A stretch of 64,000 bases of DNA from Amanita rubescens (lineage: Eukaryota > Basidiomycota > Agaricomycetes > Agaricales > Amanitaceae), in assembly GCA_015039365.1 (NCBI GenBank), contig WION01000069.1, forward strand, positions 62,001 to 126,000, in the 5' to 3' direction. Of this stretch, positions 11,640 through 23,600 are shown piece by piece (position 1 is the first letter of the stretch; each line of letters begins with the position of its first letter). The notes under the pieces were generated by a model. That model had not been told where the DNA came from and made no database searches. It saw only the letters and a list, made by a program, of their open reading frames with translations. A program made the translations under genes and the position numbers.

Positions 11640-14024
11640 AGGCTTATTTGGTTTTATATTGGAATTTGCTTACCCCGATTCACTTAGGCCGCGTAAAAAG
11701 CAAACCATAGAAACGAATGAGCCTGCAATCGAAATGTAAGTGCGATGTAATGGCTGTTCTTCAATAAAGCGACAGCTGAAATACTATGAAGTGGCAGTGA
11801 TTCCAGCAACGATTCTGCTCCGTTGACAATTACGCCTAGTAAAAGGTGTGATATTCGTTTTCAATGCATTCAGCGATTAATGGAAAATCGAAGTTCTGGT
11901 AGTACGAATGTCAAACGAAAAGATCGCTCGACTGATAAGCCAATTATGGGGTATATTGACGAATTTACTCATTTTGCTTCGTGTTCACTGAGTTTTCTTA
12001 AAGGAACACAACGAAAAAAACGAAGTTTGAAGATGAGGAAAGGCAGAATTTGAAAGCAAATAATAGTCGGTCGAAACGAACGTAAGACATTACTAGTACA
12101 TTACATTTCTCTATTCGTACTTATTTGAAAGCTACTCTAGAAAAATCCCATCTGCGAAAGCGAAAGCAGCTTTGTTCAAGAAATCTGGTGGTGAGGACGA
12201 TACAGCAACTGCAAAAGACGGCGACGTGGTTCAGAGTCGACTTTTATCTGGGAATTTATCTCCCGATAAACAGTTGGTGAAAGTTGAACCACCGACGTTT
12301 GTATTTCTTCATCTTACATTATTTTCATGAAAACTCATATCAATTTGAGAGATGAAATGTTGAAGAAAGAAATTCAGCCGTACGGTCATTCATCTTTTAC
12401 TTTTTTCTGGCCATCGACTCATCGTATTTTATGTTTGTTCATAGAGAAATTGATTCGCAAGATGATATGACATCATCTGCCAACCACAGCGATCACTCTA
12501 TTCAATTGAGGAAAGGCAAGAAATCTTTGAGAATGCATGATGGTCCGAACGAGTACGTTGTCTTACCGACGATCGTAATTTATACTCAAAATTTTAATTG
12601 TTATGTTCTCAAGCGAATCTAAGAAAGAAAAAGATGTTATCGAATCCCGGTCCTCTGATTCTGAAGCTGAAAATTATCGTCAGAAGGAAAAAAGGTGAGA
12701 GAAATCATTCATTGTTGATCTTATGATTTTACAATGACGGTTTTGATTATTATGATATAGCAACAGCGAACAACCACTGATATCGGCATTACAAAGCAAT
12801 AAGAATGATAGTAGTAACCGCGAGACAGCAGATACTTTGCAACTTATGCCTTTAGAGTTAAGAGATCCATGGTTCGCATCGGATTACTTACGTCTTCCTT
12901 CCCTTAAGTGAGTCAAGATTTCAATGCTACGCTAACTTTAAACCATTTCCTGCTTTTTGCAGATTATGTATTATGCAACCTTTCTCTGTCGCCCAAAAAG
13001 GGAAAATTAAAAACGACACCTTTTCTTCGCTCGTTGAATGCATGGATGGTCTTGATAATGAGCAGAGGTGAGTATCGTTTCCATTTACTCCAATACTTTC
13101 GTTCATGTTCATAACTTTCATTTCTGAAATAGATTGTTCGAAGCGGCTGTAAAATTTCAATTTTCTTTGCCATTTATTAATCCTGCTCGTGCGCCTTCGT
13201 CACTCGTTAATTTCGAACACGGCAAGTTTGTCATAGGTGGTGCTGGACATGAGTATCTCGGTCACAATGCAGTTTTCTTCCTGACTGGTCATGTAATGGA
13301 AAGTCACCTCATCGACGGAATACCCTCCGTTGAAGCGAACGCATTCAATAATAATCTTCCGGGACCTCTTGTCAAACGAATCAAAGTTCGTATGCTATCT
13401 ATTGAATACGAACGATTCTGTTCTTTTATCGGCAACCGTTTACCACTTCTTCAAGACGATAGGGCATATGTAGGACCTACTTCTGTTTTGGGTTTAACCT
13501 TTTCAACGAAGAAGGTCGATTTTTCTACTGACGGTACTGGTAAGTTTTTAATGACTCGGTGTCAATGGGAGCTAGATACGAGCATCATAGGTTCTATTCC
13601 AACAACTCCTTCGCGCTCAAACCGCTTCTTATCTACGGTCGCTGCAAAGTCGCGAATTGACAGTGATGATGAAACAACCAACACATTTCCTCAATATCTC
13701 TCTTTTAACGAAGCAGGTATGGTGTTATGATTCGACATGCTAGAGATCATATTAATATTGTTCGATTTAGTGAAAATCTATGATGCTCGACACGATAAAA
13801 CTTTCGCTTTTCGGCATGAGGATCTTAAGTCCGTAAAAGATTTACCACTTTTCAAAAAAGGTAAATATGACATCTCGCCTGAAAAATATGTCGCAACGAT
13901 TGCTTTCACTGTTGGATCATTCCCTTACAACGGTTCATATTCTTCAACAACATATAAGAATTATTCCCAAGTAACATTAAACTTGCTGTTTGTCATCGTG
14001 TTAGGAAGATTAAATGGAATGTAA
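11640..14024 (+). CDS. recurrent Agaricomycete hypothetical protein with disordered N-terminus
   Basis: A chain of plus-strand exons ends at 14024. The well-supported exons are 12761-12907, 12963-13067, 13133-13716 and 13771-14024, with introns 12908-12962, 13068-13132 and 13717-13770 (donors GTGAGT, GTGAGT, GTATGG). Joined reading gives LELRDPWFASDYLRLPSLK, then CIMQPFSVAQKGKIKND, FEHGKFVIGGAGHEYLGHNA, SIEYERFCSFIGNRLPLLQD, and VKIYDARHDKTFAFRHEDLK ending in LNLLFVIVLGRLNGM. Earlier Ser/Glu/Lys-rich exons (for example ~12614-12693) look disordered, and their borders and the start near 11640 are uncertain. The layout (acidic tail, central beta-rich block, YDAR ... F.F end) matches a family I recall as highly repeated in mushroom genomes. 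Function unknown. Confidence 0.6.
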
Positions 14025-14699
14025 CAGCTGTACTCCGAGTCCATGTACTTATATCTGCTCTATCCTGTCACGAAAGATATGTACAATAAATATATGTTGT
14101 GATTATCCCAGACAGTTGAGTCGGATAATACTGGCAAAGAAGGAAAGGTCGGTTATATTCGGTGCTGACGCCGTGCCTAAGTAACGTACCAATCCCCGCC
14201 GCAGCCAATGGGTAAAGGAGATTCAGACGAGTAAGGCGGAATACTTTGCCGTGTTTGTTGTGAAATGGAGGGTGGCGATTGCGGCATGAACGGTGCAGCG
14301 TTCTCAAATGTGGCTGGCATGAAGTTTCGCAATAGTGAGGGAAGGGCCTCCCGTGACAGCTTGGCGGAACGGAGCAACTGTCAAAGCCAACGCTGCAGGA
14401 TCCAATTCTGAAAACCAATGGCAGGTGTGCAATATGTTCCGATCGAATCGCGATCCGGCGGGACGGCAATACCTCGTCTTCCCCTAGTGTTACAAAGTTC
14501 TTCGCTTCGCCATATCCTTCTCTCGCTCCCTTTCGCTCCTCTCAATTTCGCCGTCGCACAAGTAGTTTAAGTGTGGAGTGAATGGGCGGATTATGTAGGT
14601 CCCACTCAAATTGATCATCGAACTTCATAAAACTACAACAATATCAAGCTAGTAGAAGAGCGGCTCGGTGGTTAGCATTTTGAGATTGCATCCAGTTGC

Positions 14700-15200
14700 G
14701 TCATTACCTTAATCAAGAGCCGCATCTCATCGTGCAGATCTTTCTCGTCTATGTCAAAGTCACTAACTCGTCGATTGTGAAAGGTGAAATTGACCTTGCC
14801 CACTGTGTTTCAATGCCTTCGGCGTCCAAATGGTTCTTCGTGATGAAATCTTTCATAGTCACATGGCCGGCTTCATCTTCACTGCCGTCGTACTCAGAGC
14901 CGTCTACTTGAGCTATAACTTGAAAATCACCCTGCTAGTCTTGAATCGCTTTTGTGATGATTGCGCGGTACGGTTCTAATCTTCGAGAAGTGTCAGTGTG
15001 CGAAATGCTCAGGGGTGACGACGGGATCTAGAAAGATCTGTTATCATTTGTGAAATGAAACACACCTTGTAAATTCCACACAACCGCTTTGCGCTTCTTA
15101 TAATACTCTACTTCAAACTTGAGAGGCAGTGTGTATGTCGTGGGTGCCGCACTGATGTCAGCGTCACGCACTAAGTGTCGACTCGAAACAAACTACCTCC
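14700..15200 (-). CDS. possible gene fragment of unknown function
   Basis: The minus strand reads TYTLPLKFEVEYYKKRKAV in one exon-like block (~15190-15060). After a short intron-like gap and an unassigned stretch comes an acidic block (DGSEYDGSEDEAGHVTMKD, ~14911-14760) followed by TQWARSISPFTIDEL. These look coding by composition and by the intron-like breaks, but I could not assemble one frame or a start. I do not recognise the family. It may be a decayed gene. Confidence 0.35.
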
Positions 15201-15499
15201 AACTTCGCCTTCCATCTCCTCCTCCTCATCTTCGTTTCTACTTATCAAGGTCATTCTCAGCAGCGGCGCATGGTGGCAGACCAAACCCGTGAGTACGTGC
15301 ATCGGCACATCGTTCAGATCACAACTACTAATTCTTCCCATCAATGTTCGTAACGTCAAAAATCGAATGGTGCGTCTGGTCAAAGGATTGAGAGCGCGTG
15401 AGACTTCAATAAAGTTCATGAGACCCCATGAACCGGGTGAGTCTCAAGCCTTGTCATTCGTTCTTATTTAACTTCTCCATTCGGTAACGTGAATAAACC

Positions 15500-15765
15500 A
15501 GCCTCTCATGCCAACGAAACCATCGATGTGGACAGGCTGGCACTACGATATAGGAAGATATGCTAGCGCCGTGATTTCGGCACAACTCGATATTGCACCC
15601 AATCAGCTGCCAGTGATCGAGTAAGCACCTCTCCCATTTTATTTCGTTTACTAACGGTTCGTCTACTCTTCTCCACCACCCTTGAGGATCCTATCGCGCT
15701 TTTAACACCGTACCCTCTGCAGCTGCCGCTTCTTCCACTCCGGAATAACAACCAATTCAACAACC
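15500..15765 (+). CDS. possible short exon set of unknown function
   Basis: The plus strand from ~15507 reads MPTKPSMWTGWHYDIGRYAS followed by AVISAQLDIAPNQLPVIE up to ~15619. A donor-like GTAAGC and a TTTACTAACGG branch-like word come next, then a possible last exon reading YRAFNTVPSAAAASSTPE to a stop near 15749. The two parts do not join cleanly in frame with the acceptor I can see, so this is either a decayed gene or misread splicing. Family not recognised. Confidence 0.35.
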
Positions 15766-15769
15766 GTCA

Positions 15770-17612
15770 CTGTGCATAGAGATCGATCATCGATCGCCAT
15801 TGTTCTACATTAGTACGTGCCGCCGCTTTCACTCTGAAAAAGTCAATTTTACTAATCTATGCAAATCATAAACTGTATCCAACAATACAGGTCCTTTCAA
15901 CATCCTCGACGCACTGTTCAAGTTTTGAAAATTGTTATAAAGCACCTGGCAAGCATGTCCGACAGTGATAAATTGTACTACTAGGCATCAACATCGTCGG
16001 TTTCACCCTTAACGAATCTCAACTCGTTTCCATCTCAATACCTGTCAACCCATGCCACTTACAAGCGTCAGGTACGAGTTGTTACCAGATGCGGTTATGA
16101 GTTACTTATCTCGGGAATACCTGAGATAATCCCTACCAACATCCGAGTCCACCCTATACTATCCCGTAAACTCCTCAGGGATGGAACACGAGGAGCAGCC
16201 GCATTCATACCCAACTCCTTTTTTTAGCCTGCTGGCGATGTCCTCCACTTCCATCCTATCATCGGGTTCGGTTCTCCGGTTGGAGTTGCCGAAAATGGAT
16301 CAGCACAGGCCACGGCCAAGCACCCCACCGCCTCCACAGTAAGTCCCCCAATACCCTTTTGACTGCTTTTCTGGTAATCTCAATAAGTTTTCGAAGTTAT
16401 AATGACCAAATCGGAAGATCAGTAGTAATGATGAGTACAAACGAAGGGGTACTACCGTACTATGGCGGCAGTTTGCATTTCCCTTTTTTTTGAGCATTTG
16501 AATCCCTCTCTCAACCACCGCCCCTGGCGATGTGGCGCCGTTTAATGTAGTACTGTTTAATGTACAGATCTGACTTCGGTAACTTTGCATTACCCTGAAC
16601 TCAGTTTTGCTGCTTCATCTACTGAGATATCCTTATTTGACAATCAGCATATTTAGTGAAATCGGTGTTGCTGCTTCCTCTACCCACACATCCTTATTTA
16701 GTAATCGGTCACTCGGTGTTTACCATCGAATCGGATAACACAACAAACTCTGAGTCCTCTACATTCAAATTGTCTGTTTTGTCCATCTTCCGAGACATTA
16801 CAAGCTACAAGAAGAATAACTTCTGATTTACAAAATCTTGTTAAACTTGTTGTATGTTAAACTCTTTCGTTCAACACTTTTATCAATATCGATCTACTTA
16901 ATAAGCTATACAATCTGAAATCAAGACTTCATGTCGAACTCAGATCATCTCCAGCCTTTTATTCAAGTGATGTTCATGATTGAAAACAACATCGCTTATA
17001 CTTTCCCTGCATTAAAGCACTGTATAGTCATACTATCCTTTGATGCCAACTTGAAAGGAAGAAGCTGGTGTTATGCAATCGTTCGTATCTTGTATTTCTA
17101 TTTTGATTTTAGATTCACATTGATGATAAACAGTGGTCTCTAAATGACCTTCTTTGGTACCTTTTTTGCATGATAACATCATGGAGGTAATTCACCATTT
17201 TATTTTTTTGAATTGGTTTTTCTGACTTTTGTAGAAAACCTTTTTGGTCAATCACATACACATACATGAAAAGATTGCATCTGTGGGCTGGTCAATGTCT
17301 ACCTTGCCAACAACAAATTTTGATTTAGATTTTTTAATACCCTGGCTGTATCAAGACTGTCTTGTACCACCGACACCATGATTTCAGAACTGTACTGTTA
17401 TCTTTTTTTTTTTTCAATGCTTTCTATTGAAACAAACTATTTAGTAAATTCATTAGTGTGCCAGGAATGAGTAGTAATATAAAACAGATCATATACACAA
17501 CAGTATGTCTTTCCTTTCATATTCTTATTTCATATCATAAAATTCACTAATACCAACCTTTAAGTCTTCAACTACTTATTCTGATTCTGCCACCCTATAT
17601 ATCAAAGGTAAC
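15770..17612. other. non-coding, becoming AT-rich toward the Helitron
   Basis: No supported gene. Composition shifts from ~45% GC near 15.8 kb to strongly AT-rich by ~17.2 kb. The 5' boundary of the Helitron probably lies somewhere in 16.6-17.6 kb, but I found no clear TC-type terminus. Confidence 0.3.
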
Positions 17613-20600
17613 ATGATTTATTTATTTCTTCTGCTTGTTTCTGATTATCCACCATTACTCTCCATGTTATCATCTTACATTTTATGCATACAAACCACAA
17701 AAAATGAAGTACTTTCTTTACAAGCTTCAGAAAGAGGTATATTTGATTCACAAGCCTCAGAAAGAGGTATATTGGATTTACAAGCCTCAGAAAGAGGTAT
17801 ATTGGATTTACAAGCCTCAGAAAGAGGTATATTGGATTTACAAGCCTCAGAAAGAGGTATATTGGATTTACAAGCCTCAGAAAGAGGTATATTGGATTTA
17901 CAAGCCTCAGAAAGAGGTATATTGAATTTACAAGCCTCAGAAAGAGGTATATTGAATTTACAAGCCTCAGAAAGAGGTATATTGGATTTACAAGCCTCAG
18001 AAAGAGGTATATTGAATTTACAAGCCTCAGAAAGAGGTATATTGGATTTACAAGCCTCAGAAAGAGGTATATTGGATTTACAAGCCTCAGAAAGAGGTAT
18101 ATTGAATTTACAAGCCTCAGAAAGAGGTATATTGGATTTACAAGCCTCAGAAAGAGGTATATTGGATTTACAAGCCTCAGAAAGAGGTATATTGGATTTA
18201 CAAGCCTCAGAAAGAGGTGTATTGGATTTACAAGCCTCAGAAAAAGGTATACATGTTTTACAAACCTCTGCAAGAGGTAGTATTCAACTTCTCATGTCAT
18301 TGGGTCAAAAGATATTACTAAATTCAAGAAAACATGGTAAATCTGAAATTAAATATGTACAATTAGGTGGTCACCGCACTCGTTCAATTGTTTATGCTGA
18401 TATAGCACCTTACATTGAAAACAATCTCCCAAGCTTTTCTGGCTCAAAATTCTTTTTCATTGATCATATAAAAGGAATTGATATTGATCAATATTCAGAT
18501 ATCCATTACCTGATAATCAACATTCCAATACACATCATAATACCCAACCTCTCACTTTCTACTGGGTGTAAAATTGCAAAACTACATGATGTTGAAATTG
18601 AAACAAAATACCCAACATTTTCTTTTTTACAATCCTGTTTCAAAGAACATGTTTGCAAAAGTAATTGTATTGATTACCGATCTATTCTATCAATAGATCA
18701 TGGCAGCTACAATTTAAAAGAGAAAGAAAAAAAAGACTCAAAAAAGCGCATGCAGTTATGCAGAGATAAAAAGAATAAGAACAAATCCAATATAAATGAT
18801 TTACATGGCAAAGAATCAATTGATGATGTATTTCCTCCAGAACCATTAAATAAAGAACATGCACATACAATAGTTAAATCAGCCTGTGATGCAATGCATG
18901 CTAGAGAAATTGAAGAAGGGGGTTGTGCTGTATGTGGTCAATTAGTACCATTGTCTTCTTTATCTCGACTGTCAGCTATGTCAAAATATTTACATGTGTT
19001 ATCAACTCCTGGTGTTACAAGAAAAGAAAGACTAAGTAATTTTGATAAAATCACCGAACATTCAACTGTTTTAGATCATTCATGCGATCACATATGTAAT
19101 TCTTGTCGAGCTGTGATACGTGGCAACAAAATACCAAAATTTGCTTTAGCAAATGGTTTATGGCTAGGGAAAGTTCCAAAAGAATTATCATCATTGCGAT
19201 ATGTTGAAAGGATGTTAATAGCACGAATAAGACATAGTTGTTGTTGCATCAGAATAGCTTCAGGCATGGCAAAAATGAAGGCAAATGCAATTGCATTTCA
19301 ATCACCTATACCAAAGATTTACAATATTTTACCCCCTCCAAAAGATGAAATTCAAGATATACTAGCTATTTTGTTTACAGGACCTTTTAAACCAACAGCA
19401 TCAGATTTCAAAAGAACTCCTTTTCTGGTTCGTCGCAATAATGTTAAAAAGGCATTAGAATGGCTATCTCTTAATCATTGTGATTATGAAAACATCATAA
19501 TCTCAGATGAAAATCTTCAACAATACCCTGAAGATATGCCTCCTGTTAGCATTGAATACAAAATTTCTGCAACAAATAAAACAGCTGAAGGAATGAGCAT
19601 ATTTGACTTTGATGAAGAAGATGGTACAGCAGATGGTGAATGTCCATTTACAGTGCATGGTCTCACTGGTCATGAACTTGACACAATGAATACCAATGCT
19701 ATAAAGGCAAAAGCTCTACAGCATTTAAATAGTGGTGGTAAAATACTAGCCATTGGTCATGCGGAACAACCTGAGAGTATTTGGAATAATCCACACCTCT
19801 ATCCTCAAATGTTTCCATGGCTATTTCCATATGGATTAGGAGGTATAGGAACTGTAAAAGGAATTTCAGATCATGAACATAAGAAACACTTATTAATGTA
19901 TCATGATAAGAGATTTCAGACTGATCCTACATTTCCTTTTGTTGCTTTTAGCCATGAACAAATTAAAACATCTACTTCACAAAGCTTTCTTCTTGCTGAA
20001 AAAGATATGTTTAATGATATCACCAACAGATTGCTGTCTCTTAACATACATGCCATGAAAGATTTAATAGCTAGATTAGCTAATAATGAAGATGGAAAAC
20101 CACAAAATGAAGAAGAAAAAAAATGTTATCAGATCATTAAAGATTTAGATCATGTCCAATGGAACATAAAAGGATCTAGTACAAGCAAGAAAAGAATGAG
20201 AAACCAGATATGGTCTTTAATAAATCACTGTGGTGCTCCATTTTGGTATCTTACTTTATCACCAGCAGATGTCAAAAATCCCATTTGTATTTATTATGCA
20301 AATACTAATGAAACTTTTACACCCAATTTAATGAAATATGAAGAGAGGTTGCGATTAATATGTCAAAATCCTGTAGCAGGGGCACGATTTTTTCATTTTG
20401 TTGTCAATGTTTTTATAAATTGTGTTTTAGGGGTTAATGCTAAACATAGAGGACTATATGGAAAAACAAAGGCTTATTATGGGACTGTAGAACAACAAGG
20501 AAGATTGACTTTACATTTACATATCCTGTTATGGTTGATGGGTAATCTAACACCTCAGGAAATGAGAGATAAAATTCTTGACCCTAATTCTGAATTTCAG

Positions 20601-23600
20601 AATAAGATTATCACTTGGATTGAAAGCTGCCAAGTAGGAGAATTTTTTAGAGGCACTCAACAACAAGTGATAGAAAATATAAAAGCCTTTGCTGCTGAAA
20701 ATTTAGATTACAAAGACCCTACTGAATTGATGCCAACTCCCCCACCTGAAGTTTGCAAAATTAAACATTTATCTAATGATATTTGTGCTACATGTTTGAG
20801 TGTTGAACAATGGTGGTCACAATTTGAGGAAACTGTTGATGATCTTGTTAGCAAATCCAATATTCATAACTGTGAAAGAGGAACAAACAAAGATGGTTCA
20901 AAAAAACATAATCTGACATATGTTGGTTGTAGGGATAATAAATATGGAAAATGTAGAGCGCGTTTTCCTAGACCTACTTTTGAAAACACTCATGTTGATC
21001 CTGGAACTGGTGCTATTAATATAAAAAAGAAGGAACAATGGATGAATTCTATAACTCCAGTGCTGACATATATCTTTCGTTGCAATACAGATGTGACATG
21101 CATGTGGTCAGGCACTGCAGTAAAAGCAGTGGTTCTTTACATTTCTGATTATATAACTAAAAGTGGATTGAAAACACATGTTGTATTTGATGCTATAAAA
21201 AGTATATTTGAAAAAAATCAAGATATCTTGGATGGTAACACATCTGAAAAGGAAAAAGCAAGAAGATTAATGAATAAGATGGTAAATTTACTTTCTACTA
21301 AACAGGAAATGGGTGCTCCCATGATATGTATGTATCTCCTTGGACATCCTGATCATTATACTAGTCACTCTTTTGTCAGTTTCTTTTGGAAAACTTATGT
21401 CAATGAGGTTTATCATGCATGGAACCCTGACAATAATGATATAAAACCAGCAAAAATAACTCTTTTTAAATGTAAAAAAAATGTAGTTGGTGTATCTCTT
21501 GTTGATGATTACATATATAGACCTTCAGAAGTAGAAAAGCTGTGCTTATATGATTGGATAAGATGTTGCAAAAGGAAATGTTTACCCTCTAAAAATGTAA
21601 GCCAAAAAAAGAATAACATAAGCATTACTCAAGAGACAGAAACAATAATGGAAAATGAAGAAAGTTTTGACCATAACTGTGATTCAGATGATGAAAGCCA
21701 AAAAGAAAATATGAGTGATGATGAAAATCCAGGTGTTCATGTTCCTATGCCAAAATCAATGCACAGATTTTTGAAATCTCATCCACTATATAATTCTCAT
21801 GGTACTATTATCAAACAAAATGACCCCAATATAGTGGCTGATTTCATTGGTAATCTTCCCCGATGTGACCAAGGAGATAGAGAATACTATTGTTTAACTA
21901 TGCTTGTTCTTTTTAAGCCTTGGCGAAACCCTTTAGGTTTGAAAATGGAGAAAATCACATGGGATGAAACATTTTTAAAACATAAATTCACTGATCGACA
22001 ACTTGAATTGATAAAAAATTTCAACATTAAGTATGAATGTTTAGATGCACGTGATGATTATAATGCACAAATGAGAGATAGTAGTGATAATACCTTCTTT
22101 CCATTTGGTGTTGAAGTTGATAATGAAAAAGATGACTTTGATCCTGACTTATTTACAAAATCTGATAATCTTGATAACATATATGACTATGACAACATGA
22201 TGAAGCAACCTATTGGAAGATCTGAATATAAACGACAAAAAGAAGCAGAAGAAATAAGAAATATATTACAAAATACTGGGTGGTCAAAAACAGTCAAGTT
22301 AAATAGAGATCTTAGCAAAAACAAACTATATCTTCCCGATTACATGCTTCCTGCTTCTGAATGGAAAGCAAAACTGCAATCTTTAAAACAGAAAGTTTTG
22401 GAGACTAGGCAAGAATCAAATACAAATGCAGACCATGATTTATCAAATGTGTGCAAAATATTCAACCTGATTGATGTCAAAGTTATTGATAAATCTTATT
22501 TAGAAAAAAAGTGGTACAACACTGCACATGAAACATCAATTGAGAATATTGCCCAGAAATTTCTGTTGAACAATGCACAAAAAAGAGCATTTGGCATAGT
22601 AACACATCATATTGTCATGCCTTATTCTGATCAACTCAAAATGTACATTGGTGGAATTGGTGGAACTGGAAAATCTCGTGTTATAGATGCAATATCACAC
22701 TATTTTATTGTGCGAAATGAGGCTTTTAGATTTATAATTGTTGCTCCTACTGGCTCTGCTGCTGCTCTTTTAGGAGGATCCACTTATCATTCTGTATTAG
22801 GTATAAATGAAAAAACTAGATATATATCAGCAAAAAACCTTGCTCAAGTCCGCACACGATTACAGGGAGTAGATTATATCTTTTTTGATGAAGTTTCAAT
22901 GCTATCTGCCTTAGATTTGTACAAGATTAGTGCCCAGCTTTGTAAAGTTATGAACAAACCAGATATGCCATTTGGAGGCATAAACATAATCTTTGCTGGT
23001 GACTTTGGCCAATTGCCTCCTCCTTTGGGTGGAGAAAATGTGTCATTATATAGTAGAACAATTGGTAGACATGCCACAAGTTTAAAGTCCCAAGAAGAAG
23101 CTATGGGGCTTTCCTTATGGCATCAAGTTACAACTGTTGTGATTTTGAGAAAAAATATGAGACAACATAAAAAAAGTATTGAAGATGATAAATTCCGCAG
23201 ATGCTTGGACAATATGAGATACAAAGATTGCTCTGTAGAAGACATCCAATTTTTAAGATCACGTATAACTTCACTTCATGGCAAAAAAGCATCCATATGT
23301 GATGAAATGTTTAGGAATGTCTCTATCATCACTGCCAAAAATGCACAAAAAGATGAAATAAATAAGATTGGCTGCATGAGATTTTCTGAAGAGACTAACC
23401 AACAACTAACTCATTTTTTTTCTGATGATTCTAAAAAAGATGCTGATGATGAGATAATTGAAAAAAGGAAAAGAGGAAAACATAGAACAGTCTCATCCTT
23501 AAACCCTTCTTTGCAAAATGTACTTTGGAACTTGCCTCATTCATCTGCAAACAAACATATCCCAGGAAAATTATCATTGTGTTTTGGACTACCTGTAATA

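Noticed and set aside
17720..18270. CRISPR-like array of 30-bp repeats
   Set aside because: Repeats are contiguous without spacers, lie in a eukaryotic Helitron ORF, and no cas genes are present.
17602..18273. 223-codon minus-strand ORF with repeated YLFLRLVNPI units
   Set aside because: It is the antisense of the 30-bp repeat array; it is open only because the repeat is open in several frames.
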